A stretch of 64,000 bases of DNA from Christensenella timonensis (GTDB lineage Bacteria > Bacillota > Clostridia > Christensenellales > Christensenellaceae), in contig NZ_FLKP01000002.1 of assembly GCF_900087015.1 (NCBI RefSeq), forward strand, positions 992,001 through 1,056,000, read 5' to 3'. The notes under the pieces were generated by a model, which searched no databases, was not told the DNA's origin, and was given only the letters and a program-made list of their open reading frames with translations. Below, piece after piece: positions 51,469 through 59,641 of this stretch (position 1 is its first letter; every line of letters starts with the position of its first letter). The position numbers and the translations under genes were made by a program.

Positions 51469-52047
51469 ATGTTCCAACAATATCTGGAAGAATATGGGGA
51501 AGGACTGGTCGGTGCGATCGGTAAGATTGACCCAATACAGTTTGGGCAGGCGGCCGGGCTTTTGAAGCAGGCATATCTGGAAGACAAACAGGTGATCGTT
51601 TTAGGAAACGGAGGGAGCGCCGGTACGGCAAACCACTTTGTATGCGATTTTGGGAAAAATGCGGTCAAGGAACCGGATATGCGCAGGTTCCGCATCCTTT
51701 CCATATGCGATAATGTAGAAAAGATCACCGCTCTCGGGAACGATATCGCTTTTTCCGAAATTTTCCGGGAACAGTTGGTCAATTTGATGAACGAGGGAGA
51801 CGTACTGCTGGCGATCAGTGCGAGCGGAAATTCGCCGGATGTGCTGCGGGCGTGTGAATATGGACGGGAACACGGCGCGCACGTCATTGCGCTTACGGGA
51901 TTTGACGGCGGCAAGCTGGCAGGCATCGCGGAGGTGAATATGACGGCAAGGCTCTCAAGCTACGAACAAGTGGAGGACATCCACATGATCGTGACGCATA
52001 TGATCGTAAATTTTTTTAAAGGTAATCCGGAGTACCTGCGCCAATAG
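51469..52047 (+). CDS. SIS-domain sugar isomerase, GmhA-like
   Basis: This single SIS-domain protein of 192 residues is the size of phosphoheptose isomerase GmhA. The sugar-phosphate loop GNGGSAGTANHFVCD and the Ser-rich ISASGNSPDVLRAC are present, as is the C-terminal EDIHMIVTHMIV with Glu and His residues of the GmhA active site. The ATG at 51469 follows AAAGGAAAA; an ATG six codons earlier overlaps the previous gene. GmhA converts sedoheptulose 7-phosphate to a heptose phosphate, but DiaA and other SIS proteins share the fold. Last gene of island A. Confidence 0.85.
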   Translation: MFQQYLEEYGEGLVGAIGKIDPIQFGQAAGLLKQAYLEDKQVIVLGNGGSAGTANHFVCDFGKNAVKEPDMRRFRILSICDNVEKITALGNDIAFSEIFREQLVNLMNEGDVLLAISASGNSPDVLRACEYGREHGAHVIALTGFDGGKLAGIAEVNMTARLSSYEQVEDIHMIVTHMIVNFFKGNPEYLRQ

Positions 52048-52099
52048 CGGGATGATACAATTACTTTTCTCAAGGTCCCGGGCATCCGGGAACCAACAG

Positions 52100-52134
52100 A
52101 AAGCCCCTCCGCCGGGTGCGGAAGGGCTTTTTTG
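52100..52134 (+). terminator. Intrinsic terminator at the end of island A
   Basis: AAAGCCC plus TCCGC pairs with GCGGA plus GGGCTTT around CGGGT, followed by TTTTTTG. A further hairpin (GGTCCCGG/CCGGGAACC, about 52073-52093) precedes it. The next gene is convergent. Confidence 0.85.
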
Positions 52135-52142
52135 TATATGCG

Positions 52143-52598
52143 TCATTCTTTCGTGCCAAAGCTTTGTTCGATGGCGGCGGCCAGCGCGGCATACCCGTCC
52201 ATAAGCGCCTTGCGCTGCGCAGCGTTCATACGCTGGTATGCACGTATTTCCGCATCTTCCAGCGCGGACAACAACCGGTCGGCATAGGCCTTTCCTTCGG
52301 CAGTCAGGAATACAAGGTTGTTACGGCGGTCAGCAGGGTCTTCCCTGCGGCGCAGCAGTCCCTGCTTTTCCAGCTTGGAAAGGATGAAGGATACTGTCTG
52401 CTTAGGCAGGAGGATCTCATTGCATATGTGCCGCTGCGTACAGCCGCGATCCCCGCAGGCGGAAATCGTATACAGGGTAAATAACGTATTGTCCGATGTC
52501 CCGTGCCGCTGCGCCCATCTGTCGTACGCCCGGTTGATGCGGAACCAGTTTTCATAATATTCGTCGATCTCGCGGCGGATCTGCTCAATATGCTCCAT
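52143..52598 (-). CDS. MarR family transcriptional regulator (second MATE locus)
   Basis: This 151-residue winged-helix regulator has the MarR DNA-binding core at about residues 52-100, with CTQRHICNEILLPKQTVSFILSKLEKQGLL and the basic wing EDPADRRNNLV. Its start overlaps the end of the MATE gene by 14 bases, so it is the second gene of a MATE-marR operon, the reverse order to the locus near 33.5 kb. The likely operator lies upstream of the MATE gene at 53996-54017. Confidence 0.9.
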   Translation of the reverse strand: MEHIEQIRREIDEYYENWFRINRAYDRWAQRHGTSDNTLFTLYTISACGDRGCTQRHICNEILLPKQTVSFILSKLEKQGLLRRREDPADRRNNLVFLTAEGKAYADRLLSALEDAEIRAYQRMNAAQRKALMDGYAALAAAIEQSFGTKE

Positions 52599-53979
52599 AG
52601 TCGCTGCTCCTGTTTTTCTTTATTTTACCAGGCTGCAAGGCGCCGGGCAAGTGGACGCCCGGTTGCGCGGAGGCATCCTGCCTTGCGGCCTGCCGCCGGT
52701 AGATCAATAGCAGGATCACCGTCAGGGAAGCCTGCGTGCAGGGAAGCAGGAGCCAGATGCCCGTGATCCCCAAAAACAACGGCAATGTGAACAAAAACAA
52801 CGGCGTTAAGACGGCCGGGTCAAGATATATGACCAATGCGGAAGTCCTGACGTCCGCGATCGCGTAGAAATACGAGGACGAAAGCTTTGAAAACCCGATG
52901 AAGGGGAATGCAAAGGCCGAGAAAAAGAGCGCGGCCTCCACGAGCACCGAGGCTTCCGGTGAAGCGCCGAACAGCACGGGGATCTGCGTGCGGAAAAACA
53001 GCGCCGCAGCCGCGAGGGCAACCCCCAGAACCAGCACGGTGGCCAGTGCCTTCCGGAAAACGTTTTGCATGGCTTTCTGGTTTTTTGCGCCGTTGAAGTA
53101 GCTTAGGAGGGGCTGGACGCCGTCGCCCACACCTTGCAGAAGCCCCTGCGCCGAGGTAACGACATACATCAGTACGGAATAAGCCGCGACCGCGACTGTC
53201 CCGCCGTACGCAAGGCATTGCAGGTTTGCAAGGATGATGACGATGGAGGGCGCGAACGTCATACCAAAGGGCGACAGTCCGATCTTCAAAAGCCTGCTTA
53301 CCGTTCCTTTTTCCGGCTTTAACATGCGGAGCGGGATACGGTTTTCTTTTTTATGGTACAGCAAAATAAAACCAACCAACGCGACAAGCGCTTGCGCGAT
53401 CACAGTTGCAAGGGCGGCCCCGCGGATCCCTAAGCCGAGCGCCATGACGAACAAGGCATCCAGGATGATGTTTGTAACCAGGCCGCTGACCATGGCGGCC
53501 ATAGCCGCGATGGTCTTGCCCTTGTTGCGCAGCAAAGGCGCGATACCGGTGCCGAGAATCTGGAAAACGCTGCCAGCGGCAACGATCTGCGCATACTCCC
53601 CGGCGGCGCTGAGCAGTTCGCCGCGCGCGCCCAGCAGGTGCAGGATTGGTATATACAACAAGGAAAACAGCACGGTCATCAGGGCGGACGCCGCCAACAG
53701 CATAAAAAAGGTGTTGCCAAACGCCCTCTGCGAGCCGGAAATGTCATTTTTTCCGTAACGTGTGGACATTACAACAGAGCCGCCCACGCCGATCCCGGTG
53801 CCGGCAGCGAGCAAAAACGATGCGATGGGCCATGCAATATTGATGGCGGCAAGGCCCAAGTCGCCTACGGCCTGGCCGACGAAAAAGCCATCGACGATCG
53901 CGTAAAAACCACAGAGAAACATCGTGAGCATAGAAGGAAGGATATACTTCCAAAACTGTTTTTCGTTGGGGACTGACAT
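52585..53979 (-). CDS. MATE family multidrug efflux protein (second locus)
   Basis: This 464-residue polytopic exporter of the MATE family begins with FWKYILPSMLTMFLCGFYAIVDGFFVGQA and has a second-half counterpart starting near RLLKIGLSPFGMTFAPS. About 12 helices are visible, with a Gln/Arg-rich cytoplasmic C-terminus. It differs clearly from the MATE protein at 32153. A strong AGGAGG site precedes the ATG. Expression is probably repressed by the MarR encoded immediately downstream. Confidence 0.92.
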   Translation of the reverse strand: MSVPNEKQFWKYILPSMLTMFLCGFYAIVDGFFVGQAVGDLGLAAINIAWPIASFLLAAGTGIGVGGSVVMSTRYGKNDISGSQRAFGNTFFMLLAASALMTVLFSLLYIPILHLLGARGELLSAAGEYAQIVAAGSVFQILGTGIAPLLRNKGKTIAAMAAMVSGLVTNIILDALFVMALGLGIRGAALATVIAQALVALVGFILLYHKKENRIPLRMLKPEKGTVSRLLKIGLSPFGMTFAPSIVIILANLQCLAYGGTVAVAAYSVLMYVVTSAQGLLQGVGDGVQPLLSYFNGAKNQKAMQNVFRKALATVLVLGVALAAAALFFRTQIPVLFGASPEASVLVEAALFFSAFAFPFIGFSKLSSSYFYAIADVRTSALVIYLDPAVLTPLFLFTLPLFLGITGIWLLLPCTQASLTVILLLIYRRQAARQDASAQPGVHLPGALQPGKIKKNRSSDYGAY

Positions 53980-53995
53980 GGTAACCTCCTGTAAT

Positions 53996-54062
53996 ATTAG
54001 TACGATATTGTACTAATTACTCCGACGCTGTACATCATAACAGAAGAAAAAAATTTTGTCAA
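53996..54062 (-). promoter_or_regulatory. Promoter and palindromic operator of the MATE-marR operon
   Basis: On the minus strand TTGACA (54062-54057) and TATGAT (54039-54034) are 17 bases apart, a strong promoter. A perfect inverted repeat with half-sites ATTAGTAC and GTACTAAT separated by six bases (53996-54017) lies between the start of transcription and the ribosome site. It is unrelated in sequence to the operators at 34.1 kb. Confidence 0.78.
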
Positions 54063-54063
54063 T

Positions 54064-54090
54064 AAAAAATACGGCCTGCCTGAGGCCGCA
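54064..54090 (-). terminator. Intrinsic terminator after epsC
   Basis: Read on the minus strand, CGGCCT (54088-54083) pairs with AGGCCG (54077-54072) and is followed by TATTTTTTATT. It lies about 80 bases after the epsC stop and just before the promoter of the MATE operon. Confidence 0.75.
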
Positions 54091-54167
54091 TCATTTTGCA
54101 TAGGGTTTTCGCCTTTGCTGTGATGGAAGGATGGCGACTTCCGCGATAGAAGCCTTTTGCATTTATG

Positions 54168-55088
54168 TTACTTCCCGTTTGTGATCAGCGTAGGGGAAGG
54201 GGAAGCATTATAGACGGTCGTGCATGCTTCCACGGAATGTGTGAGCCATACGTTGCCGCCGATCACGCAGCCTTCGCCGATGACTGTATCGCCGCCCAGG
54301 ATGGTTGCGCCTGAATAGATGATGACATTGTCGCGGATATCGGGATGGCGCTTGACCCCTTTGACGGGATGGCCGTTTTCATCCAGCTCGAAGCTTTTTG
54401 CGCCCAGCGTTACGCCCTGGTAGATCTTGACATGGTTGCCGATGGTACATGTTTCGCCAATGACCACGCCTGTACCGTGGTCGATAAAAAAGTGTTCGCC
54501 GACCGTAGCGCCCGGATGGATATCGATCCCTGTTTTACTGTGCGCTTGCTCGGTCATCATACGCGGCAGCAGGGGAATGTCCAGTTTATAAAAGATATGG
54601 GCAAGGCGGTAGATGCTGATCGCCTCGAACCCAGGGTAGGCAAGCAAAATCTCTTCGTGGGACTTCGCCGCAGGATCGCCGCAGTAAGCGGCGTCGATGT
54701 CCGTATTCAAAAGCCGCGCGACCCGGGGCAACTGCTCCATGAAGCGGACAGTGATCTTTTCCGCGGTTTCCCTGCATTTGTCACAATCGATGCGGTGGCG
54801 GTGCTCGAGCTGGCACTGGTTCACCAAAACCTCCGCGATCATGCAGTCGAGCAGCACGGCGGCTTCACGCAGGCGGCGCGTGACCGTTTCCTGCAGCTCC
54901 GCTTCCTTCGTGATATTACTGTCGTAAATATTAGGGTACATGGCGCTCCTGACCAGGTCGATAAACGCGGCGACCTTTCGCTTCATCCCGAAGCCGCTGA
55001 TCGTATCGTCCGTGATATTGGGCCTATTGATCGTCATGATCTCGCGCGCGAGATGCGTCGCGCCATTGTCTTTCCATTCCTGCAGCAT
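54168..55088 (-). CDS. epsC: Serine O-acetyltransferase (EpsC type)
   Basis: This 306-residue enzyme forms O-acetylserine from serine and acetyl-CoA, the first step of cysteine synthesis. The N-terminal alpha-helical domain of about 165 residues is longer than in classical CysE, as in EpsC proteins. The left-handed beta-helix carries the catalytic His regions DIHPGATVG and FIDHGTGVVIGE and the loop IYQGVTLGA. The gene is divergent from metA-cysK across a 134-base control region, so the three make a sulfur amino acid locus. A short Cys motif (CDKC) lies in the helical domain. Confidence 0.93.
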   Translation of the reverse strand: MLQEWKDNGATHLAREIMTINRPNITDDTISGFGMKRKVAAFIDLVRSAMYPNIYDSNITKEAELQETVTRRLREAAVLLDCMIAEVLVNQCQLEHRHRIDCDKCRETAEKITVRFMEQLPRVARLLNTDIDAAYCGDPAAKSHEEILLAYPGFEAISIYRLAHIFYKLDIPLLPRMMTEQAHSKTGIDIHPGATVGEHFFIDHGTGVVIGETCTIGNHVKIYQGVTLGAKSFELDENGHPVKGVKRHPDIRDNVIIYSGATILGGDTVIGEGCVIGGNVWLTHSVEACTTVYNASPSPTLITNGK

Positions 55089-55222
55089 AGATACTCCTAT
55101 GGGGTATTCCCGCGGTAAAAAACGGGATTCAATTTGTATAAAAACGTGTACAATAATTATAGTTTACTATATAATGATAGTCAAACGTTGTTTTGAATAC
55201 GCAAGGAAAGGGGAAATGCAAT
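55089..55222. promoter_or_regulatory. Divergent control region of epsC and metA-cysK
   Basis: This AT-rich gap carries an interrupted inverted repeat: GTTTACTAT (55162-55170), a six-base centre, then ATAGT and AAAC (55177-55186). It contains TATAAT-like sequence at its centre and so overlaps a likely promoter. I recognise no SAM riboswitch or T-box; the space is too short for either. A regulator site is plausible but the protein is not identified. Confidence 0.4.
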
Positions 55223-56149
55223 ATGCCTATCAACATCAGCAGTAAATTACCGGCAGCGCGGACACTGGCGCAGGAGGGCATATTCACAATGCCCTTAGAG
55301 CGCGCAACGCAGCAGGACATCCGTCCGCTGCGGATCGTAATCTTAAACATCATGCCCACCAAAGAACAGACGGAAACGCAATTGATGCGTTTGCTTGCCA
55401 ATTCGCCATTGCAGGTGGAGGTCGTGCTGCTGCATCCGGCAACGCATATTTCCAAAAACACGCCCATCGAGCACTTGAACGCATTTTATAAAACGTTCGA
55501 CGATATCAAGGATGAAAAATACGACGGGCTGATCATTACCGGCGCGCCCGTGGAACAAATCCCTTTCGAGAAAGTGACCTACTGGCAGGAAATGACGCAG
55601 ATCATGGACTGGAGCAGGAAGAACGTTTATTCTACGATGTATATCTGCTGGGCGGCGCAGGCGGGGCTTTACTACCATTATGGGATCGAAAAATATCCGT
55701 GCGAGCAAAAGCTGTCCGGGATATACCTGCACAAGCGTACGCCGAACAACTGGCCGCTGCTGCGCGGGTTTGACGATGAATTCTGGGCGCCGCATTCGCG
55801 CCACTCATACGTCAAAAAATCGGATATACAGGAAAATCCGGCGCTTGAAATATTATGTGAATTTGAAGACGACGGCGTATACCTTGTTTCGGCAAAGCGC
55901 GGCCGCCAGATCTTTGTCACGGGACACCCGGAATATGATGCGAATACGCTCAAGACAGAATATGTGCGTGACATCGCGCGCGGGCTGGACGTGCCTGTGC
56001 CTGTCCACTATTTTCCGGACAACGACCCCAGCAAACCGCCGGTCGTGCGCTGGCGCGGACATGCAAACCTGCTCTTTAATAACTGGCTCAACTATTATGT
56101 ATATCAGGAAACGCCTTATGACGTGAAATCTATCAAGAACGAGGAGTAA
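55223..56149 (+). CDS. metA: Homoserine O-acetyltransferase (MetA family)
   Basis: This 308-residue enzyme activates homoserine for methionine synthesis. The catalytic Cys142 is in YICWAAQAG, and the His of TGHPEYD follows in the second half. Residue 111 is Glu (TGAPVEQ). In this family Glu at 111 gives preference for acetyl-CoA and Gly gives succinyl-CoA, so this MetA is predicted to be an acetyltransferase despite its usual succinyltransferase label. ATG 55223 follows AAGGAAAGGGG. cysK starts 4 bases after its stop, so both are on one transcript. Confidence 0.94.
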   Translation: MPINISSKLPAARTLAQEGIFTMPLERATQQDIRPLRIVILNIMPTKEQTETQLMRLLANSPLQVEVVLLHPATHISKNTPIEHLNAFYKTFDDIKDEKYDGLIITGAPVEQIPFEKVTYWQEMTQIMDWSRKNVYSTMYICWAAQAGLYYHYGIEKYPCEQKLSGIYLHKRTPNNWPLLRGFDDEFWAPHSRHSYVKKSDIQENPALEILCEFEDDGVYLVSAKRGRQIFVTGHPEYDANTLKTEYVRDIARGLDVPVPVHYFPDNDPSKPPVVRWRGHANLLFNNWLNYYVYQETPYDVKSIKNEE

Positions 56150-56153
56150 GGAT

Positions 56154-57059
56154 ATGAAATTAGCAAAGAAACTGACAGACCTGATCGGAGAAACGCCGCT
56201 TTTGCAGCTTAATAACATCAACCCTTCCATCTGGGCGAAGCTGGAATACTTCAACCCGCAGGGAAGCGTGAAAGACCGTCCGGCTTATTATATGATGAAG
56301 GACGGGATCGAAAGAGGGCTGGTCGGTGAAAATACGGTGATCGTGGAATCCACAAGCGGGAACACGGGCATTGCCCTTGCCTATATCTGTACCTGCCTTG
56401 GCCTACACCTGGTGCTGACGATGCCGGAATCCATGAGCATCGAGCGCAGGAGATTATTATCCGCCTTGGGTGCGGAACTGGTTTTGACGCCTGCGGCAGA
56501 CGGCATGCGCGGGGCGATCATGCGCGCACGGGAGATTCGCGATGAAAGAAGCGGTTATATGCCCGACCAGTTTGAAAGCCCGGCAAATGTACGCTCGCAC
56601 AGGGAGACGACGGCGCAGGAGATTTTGCGTGACATGGTAGGCGACGTCGATATCTTTATTGCGGGCGTGGGAACAGGCGGCACCATCACAGGCTGCGGGC
56701 AGGTGTTCAAAGCAAAACGGCCGGAAACACAGGTGATTGCGGTAGAGCCTGCGGAAAGCCCGGTGCTTTCGGGCGGCAAGCCATCCCCGCATAAAATACA
56801 GGGGATCGGCGCGGGGTTCGTGCCCAAGATTTTAGACAGGGATATCATCGACGAGGTGATCACCGTTTATACGGATGAGGCATATGAAGCGGCTAGGCTG
56901 CTTTCCCACAAAGAAGGCGTGTTATGCGGCGTATCGTCCGGCGCGGCTTTGTTTGCGGCAATGCGGGTCGCGGAACGGCCGGAAAATAAGGAAAAGAAGA
57001 TCGTCGTTATCCTGCCGGATACCGGGGAACGTTACCTGTCCACGGACTTGTTTGGTTGA
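56154..57059 (+). CDS. cysK: Cysteine synthase (O-acetylserine sulfhydrylase)
   Basis: This 301-residue PLP-dependent fold type II enzyme makes cysteine from O-acetylserine and sulfide. The PLP Lys is Lys40 in GSVKDRPA, the substrate loop is STSGNTG near residue 70, and the phosphate-binding glycine loop is GVGTGGTITG. The late GVSSGAA Ser contacts the PLP nitrogen. With metA upstream it may also supply sulfur to acetylhomoserine; no separate MetY or MetB was found in the window. A strong terminator follows. Confidence 0.94.
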   Translation: MKLAKKLTDLIGETPLLQLNNINPSIWAKLEYFNPQGSVKDRPAYYMMKDGIERGLVGENTVIVESTSGNTGIALAYICTCLGLHLVLTMPESMSIERRRLLSALGAELVLTPAADGMRGAIMRAREIRDERSGYMPDQFESPANVRSHRETTAQEILRDMVGDVDIFIAGVGTGGTITGCGQVFKAKRPETQVIAVEPAESPVLSGGKPSPHKIQGIGAGFVPKILDRDIIDEVITVYTDEAYEAARLLSHKEGVLCGVSSGAALFAAMRVAERPENKEKKIVVILPDTGERYLSTDLFG

Positions 57060-57092
57060 TTTTGAATAATTTCCTACCTATTATATATAATA

Positions 57093-57128
57093 AAACAAAC
57101 GCCCGTTTATTAAAACGGGCGTTTGTTT
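57093..57128. terminator. Bidirectional terminator after cysK
   Basis: A 16-bp perfect stem (57093-57108 and 57113-57128) with loop ATTA has AAACAAACG at one end and CGTTTGTTT at the other, giving T-rich tails on both strands. It serves cysK and the convergent gene ending at 57134. Confidence 0.92.
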
Positions 57129-57133
57129 CTTTT

Positions 57134-58372
57134 TCAGCGTATGCCGTAGGTAAGGGTCGTCTCGAACATGGCCTCGATATTCTCCGTCTTGGCGTCGTCG
57201 ATCATGGTGCCGCTGTCCATGATATAGCCGCCGCCCGGCGCACAGGTATCGATGAGCCATTTGCAATAGTCGACGACCTCCTGCCTGCTGCCGTAGCTTA
57301 ACGTTACGGCGGGGACGTTGCCCATGATACAGGAATGTCCGCCCAATGTTTTTTTCACCTGCTCCATGTCCGTATATTCAAAAGAAAAGATCGCCTTGCC
57401 CGGCGTGATCTCCGTAAGATAGCCGAGGCGAGAGTTGTACGCGCCTTCCACATAAACGACGGGAGTCAGTCCTGCGTCGGCCACGGCATTGATGTATTTG
57501 CGCAGCGACGGCCAGTAAAAGGTTTTGAACTGCTCGTCAGACATGAATTCGTCCACGCCCTTATGCAGCCAATACCATACGAACGGCGTTTCTTTGCCGC
57601 TGCAGCCCTTGATGGTATCTTCGATTGCATAGTCCGTGACCACATCGATGAGCTCCAAAAGCTCCTGCGGGTGGTCGAACATATCCATGAGGATAGGCAC
57701 GGTACCGCGCATGGAATCCCCGATCATGTCGAAGGGCGCATAGGCAAAGCCCGCATAGATGAGCGGGATGCCAAACCGGTTTTTGAGCTTTTGCCCGTAT
57801 TCGCCGAGGTAAGCAAACCATTCGCTTAGGATTTTACCCGTTTCCACCATTGCTTCGAGCGTACTGATGACCTGTGGATCGGCGAAATTGAGCAGCGTGC
57901 CAATATGCCCAAACCACATGGCGTTGCGGAAATCGAGTTTGGCAAGGCCGGGGAAGTTCGCAAAGCTGCGCGGCATCCATTTGTTCATCATGAACTTGGT
58001 CATGTCGCGGATCGCTTCCGGGTATTCGTCGGCGGTCATATACTCACCCTCCGCATACTGGTACATAGCGTTGGGATCGTCTATATCGTGACCCGGCCAA
58101 CGATACCACGTGATCCCCGAACGCTCGAGGTAAGCCGTGGGATTAAAGAGGATCGGATCCCAGCCTAGGTCGGGCTGGAAATGCTGGTAGAAAATATCGT
58201 AGGCGGCCCCCGCTTTTTTCCAGTCTTCCATGGCGTCCTGGATCGTATAACCGGCATAATAGATGGGGAAGGCCTGGAATACGGGCACGAGGGGGACGCG
58301 GTCAGGCTCCCTTACCGCCGCCGCATCCATCACCCTTTTGAGTCTTGCATCATATTCTTCACGTATCGTCAT
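57134..58372 (-). CDS. Uroporphyrinogen decarboxylase (URO-D) family protein
   Basis: This 412-residue cytosolic TIM-barrel protein of the URO-D/MtaA/CmuA superfamily shows FLVEGAYNSRLGYL-like and GYIMDSGTMIDDAKTENIEAMFET blocks; the latter is the usual family C-terminus. It is longer than HemE and lacks the N-terminal Arg/Asp set expected for porphyrinogen decarboxylation. Many such proteins are methyltransferases acting with a corrinoid protein, but none is encoded nearby. A TATAAT lies on its strand at 58407-58402, just after the terminator of the upstream operon, so it is probably transcribed alone. Function not assigned. Confidence 0.82.
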   Translation of the reverse strand: MTIREEYDARLKRVMDAAAVREPDRVPLVPVFQAFPIYYAGYTIQDAMEDWKKAGAAYDIFYQHFQPDLGWDPILFNPTAYLERSGITWYRWPGHDIDDPNAMYQYAEGEYMTADEYPEAIRDMTKFMMNKWMPRSFANFPGLAKLDFRNAMWFGHIGTLLNFADPQVISTLEAMVETGKILSEWFAYLGEYGQKLKNRFGIPLIYAGFAYAPFDMIGDSMRGTVPILMDMFDHPQELLELIDVVTDYAIEDTIKGCSGKETPFVWYWLHKGVDEFMSDEQFKTFYWPSLRKYINAVADAGLTPVVYVEGAYNSRLGYLTEITPGKAIFSFEYTDMEQVKKTLGGHSCIMGNVPAVTLSYGSRQEVVDYCKWLIDTCAPGGGYIMDSGTMIDDAKTENIEAMFETTLTYGIR

Positions 58373-58419
58373 AAAGGATTCCTCCGGGATTTGATACCTG
58401 TATTATAGCACAAAACAAA

Positions 58420-58450
58420 AAACAGGCATATGATTTCCATATGCCTGTTT
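58420..58450 (-). terminator. Intrinsic terminator of the island B minus-strand operon
   Basis: A perfect 13-bp stem, AAACAGGCATATG (58420-58432) with CATATGCCTGTTT (58438-58450), is followed on the minus strand by TTTTGTTTTGTG. It ends the isomerase-kinase-dehydrogenase transcript before the URO-D gene. Confidence 0.9.
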
Positions 58451-58464
58451 GCTTGCCTGGAAAC

Positions 58465-59619
58465 TTACAGGGAAAGCCATTTCTCCTGCTTTGCGGATTC
58501 AACGATCGCTTCGCACAGCTGCAGCTCGCGCAGGCCTGCTTCAAACGTCGGAAATTCCGGTGTTGCGCCTGTCTTATAACCCTCCGCGCGGATGTAGTTA
58601 TAGAACTTGGTAGCAAATTGCTTGATCGTATCCGGGAAACCCTCGTTGTGGCCGCCGGGATAGGAGACCAGCTGCGCCGCTTCACGGTGCATGAGCGAAG
58701 GATCTTTCATCAGTACATGGTTCGCTTCGTCGCGTTCGCCGATCCACATTTCGTTGGGACGCTCCGTGTTGATCGCGATGGATTTTTTGCTGCCGTAGAT
58801 CTCGAACCAAATGCGGTTTTTGCGTCCCGCGGCAACCTGGTTGACCGTCATGGAGCCGTGCGCGCCGTTATCGAATTTTAAGAGTACGGACGCGTAATCT
58901 TCCGTATTGATCGGAACGTCTGCATAATCATCGGGCGTGAGCACCTTGCCGGAATAAGTCTCGACCGGCTTTAAAGGCTTTTTGCGGGTGGGGTAGAAGG
59001 TCGCGAAATCCGCGCATACCTTGTCGATCTTAATGCCTGTCATGAATTCAACGGAATCCAGCCAGTGCGAACCGATGTCTGCTACCGCGCGGGAATCGCC
59101 GCTGAATTTTGGCTCCAAACGCCAGCTGTAGTCCGTTTCCTTAAACAGCCAGTCCTGCTGGTAAGAACCGTTGACCGCAAAGATTTTCCCCAGTTCCCCG
59201 TTCTGGATCATCGCACGCGCTTCGTGGATGACGGGGTAAAAACGGATGTTGAAGTGCACCGCGTTTGCAAGGCCCTTTTCCTTGGCAAGGGCGATCAGCT
59301 CTTTGGCCTGCGCGCTGTTCATCGTGAGCGGCTTTTCGCATACGACATGCTTGCCGGCCAGAAGCGCTTCTTTCGCCATCTGGAAATGGAAGCTGTTGGG
59401 TGAGCAGATATGTACGACGTCGATCTCCGGATCGGCCAGCAGTTGCTGATAGTTCCCGTAGCTTTTATCGATAGAAAGCTGCTCCGCTTTTGCTTTTGCC
59501 GTTGCGTCGTCGATATCGGCGAGGGCGACAACATCCACAAAGCCTAACCTGCGCAGCGCTTCAATATGTGTAGGCCCGATAAAGCCTGTTCCAATGACGC
59601 CAGTTCTGATTTTTTCCAT
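58465..59619 (-). CDS. Gfo/Idh/MocA family oxidoreductase (island B)
   Basis: This 384-residue NAD(P)-dependent dehydrogenase has the Rossmann motif VIGTGFIGPTH near residues 7-17 and VCEKPLTMNS, with the catalytic-region Lys of EKP. DIGSHWLDSVEFMTG in the C-terminal domain supplies the active-site His/Asp. Start at 59619 (MEKIRTG) has AAAGGA at proper distance; an ATG three codons upstream is too close to it. It is the third gene of the minus-strand island B operon, 22 bases after the kinase. It is only moderately similar to the 343-residue enzyme at 41868, so a different sugar or sugar position is likely. Confidence 0.9.
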   Translation of the reverse strand: MEKIRTGVIGTGFIGPTHIEALRRLGFVDVVALADIDDATAKAKAEQLSIDKSYGNYQQLLADPEIDVVHICSPNSFHFQMAKEALLAGKHVVCEKPLTMNSAQAKELIALAKEKGLANAVHFNIRFYPVIHEARAMIQNGELGKIFAVNGSYQQDWLFKETDYSWRLEPKFSGDSRAVADIGSHWLDSVEFMTGIKIDKVCADFATFYPTRKKPLKPVETYSGKVLTPDDYADVPINTEDYASVLLKFDNGAHGSMTVNQVAAGRKNRIWFEIYGSKKSIAINTERPNEMWIGERDEANHVLMKDPSLMHREAAQLVSYPGGHNEGFPDTIKQFATKFYNYIRAEGYKTGATPEFPTFEAGLRELQLCEAIVESAKQEKWLSL

Positions 59620-59641
59620 GAATATCATTCCTTTCTAAATT

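Noticed and set aside
55089-55222. SAM riboswitch or T-box for the sulfur genes
   Set aside because: The divergent gap is only 134 bases with long AT runs. None of the conserved riboswitch or T-box sequence elements is visible.
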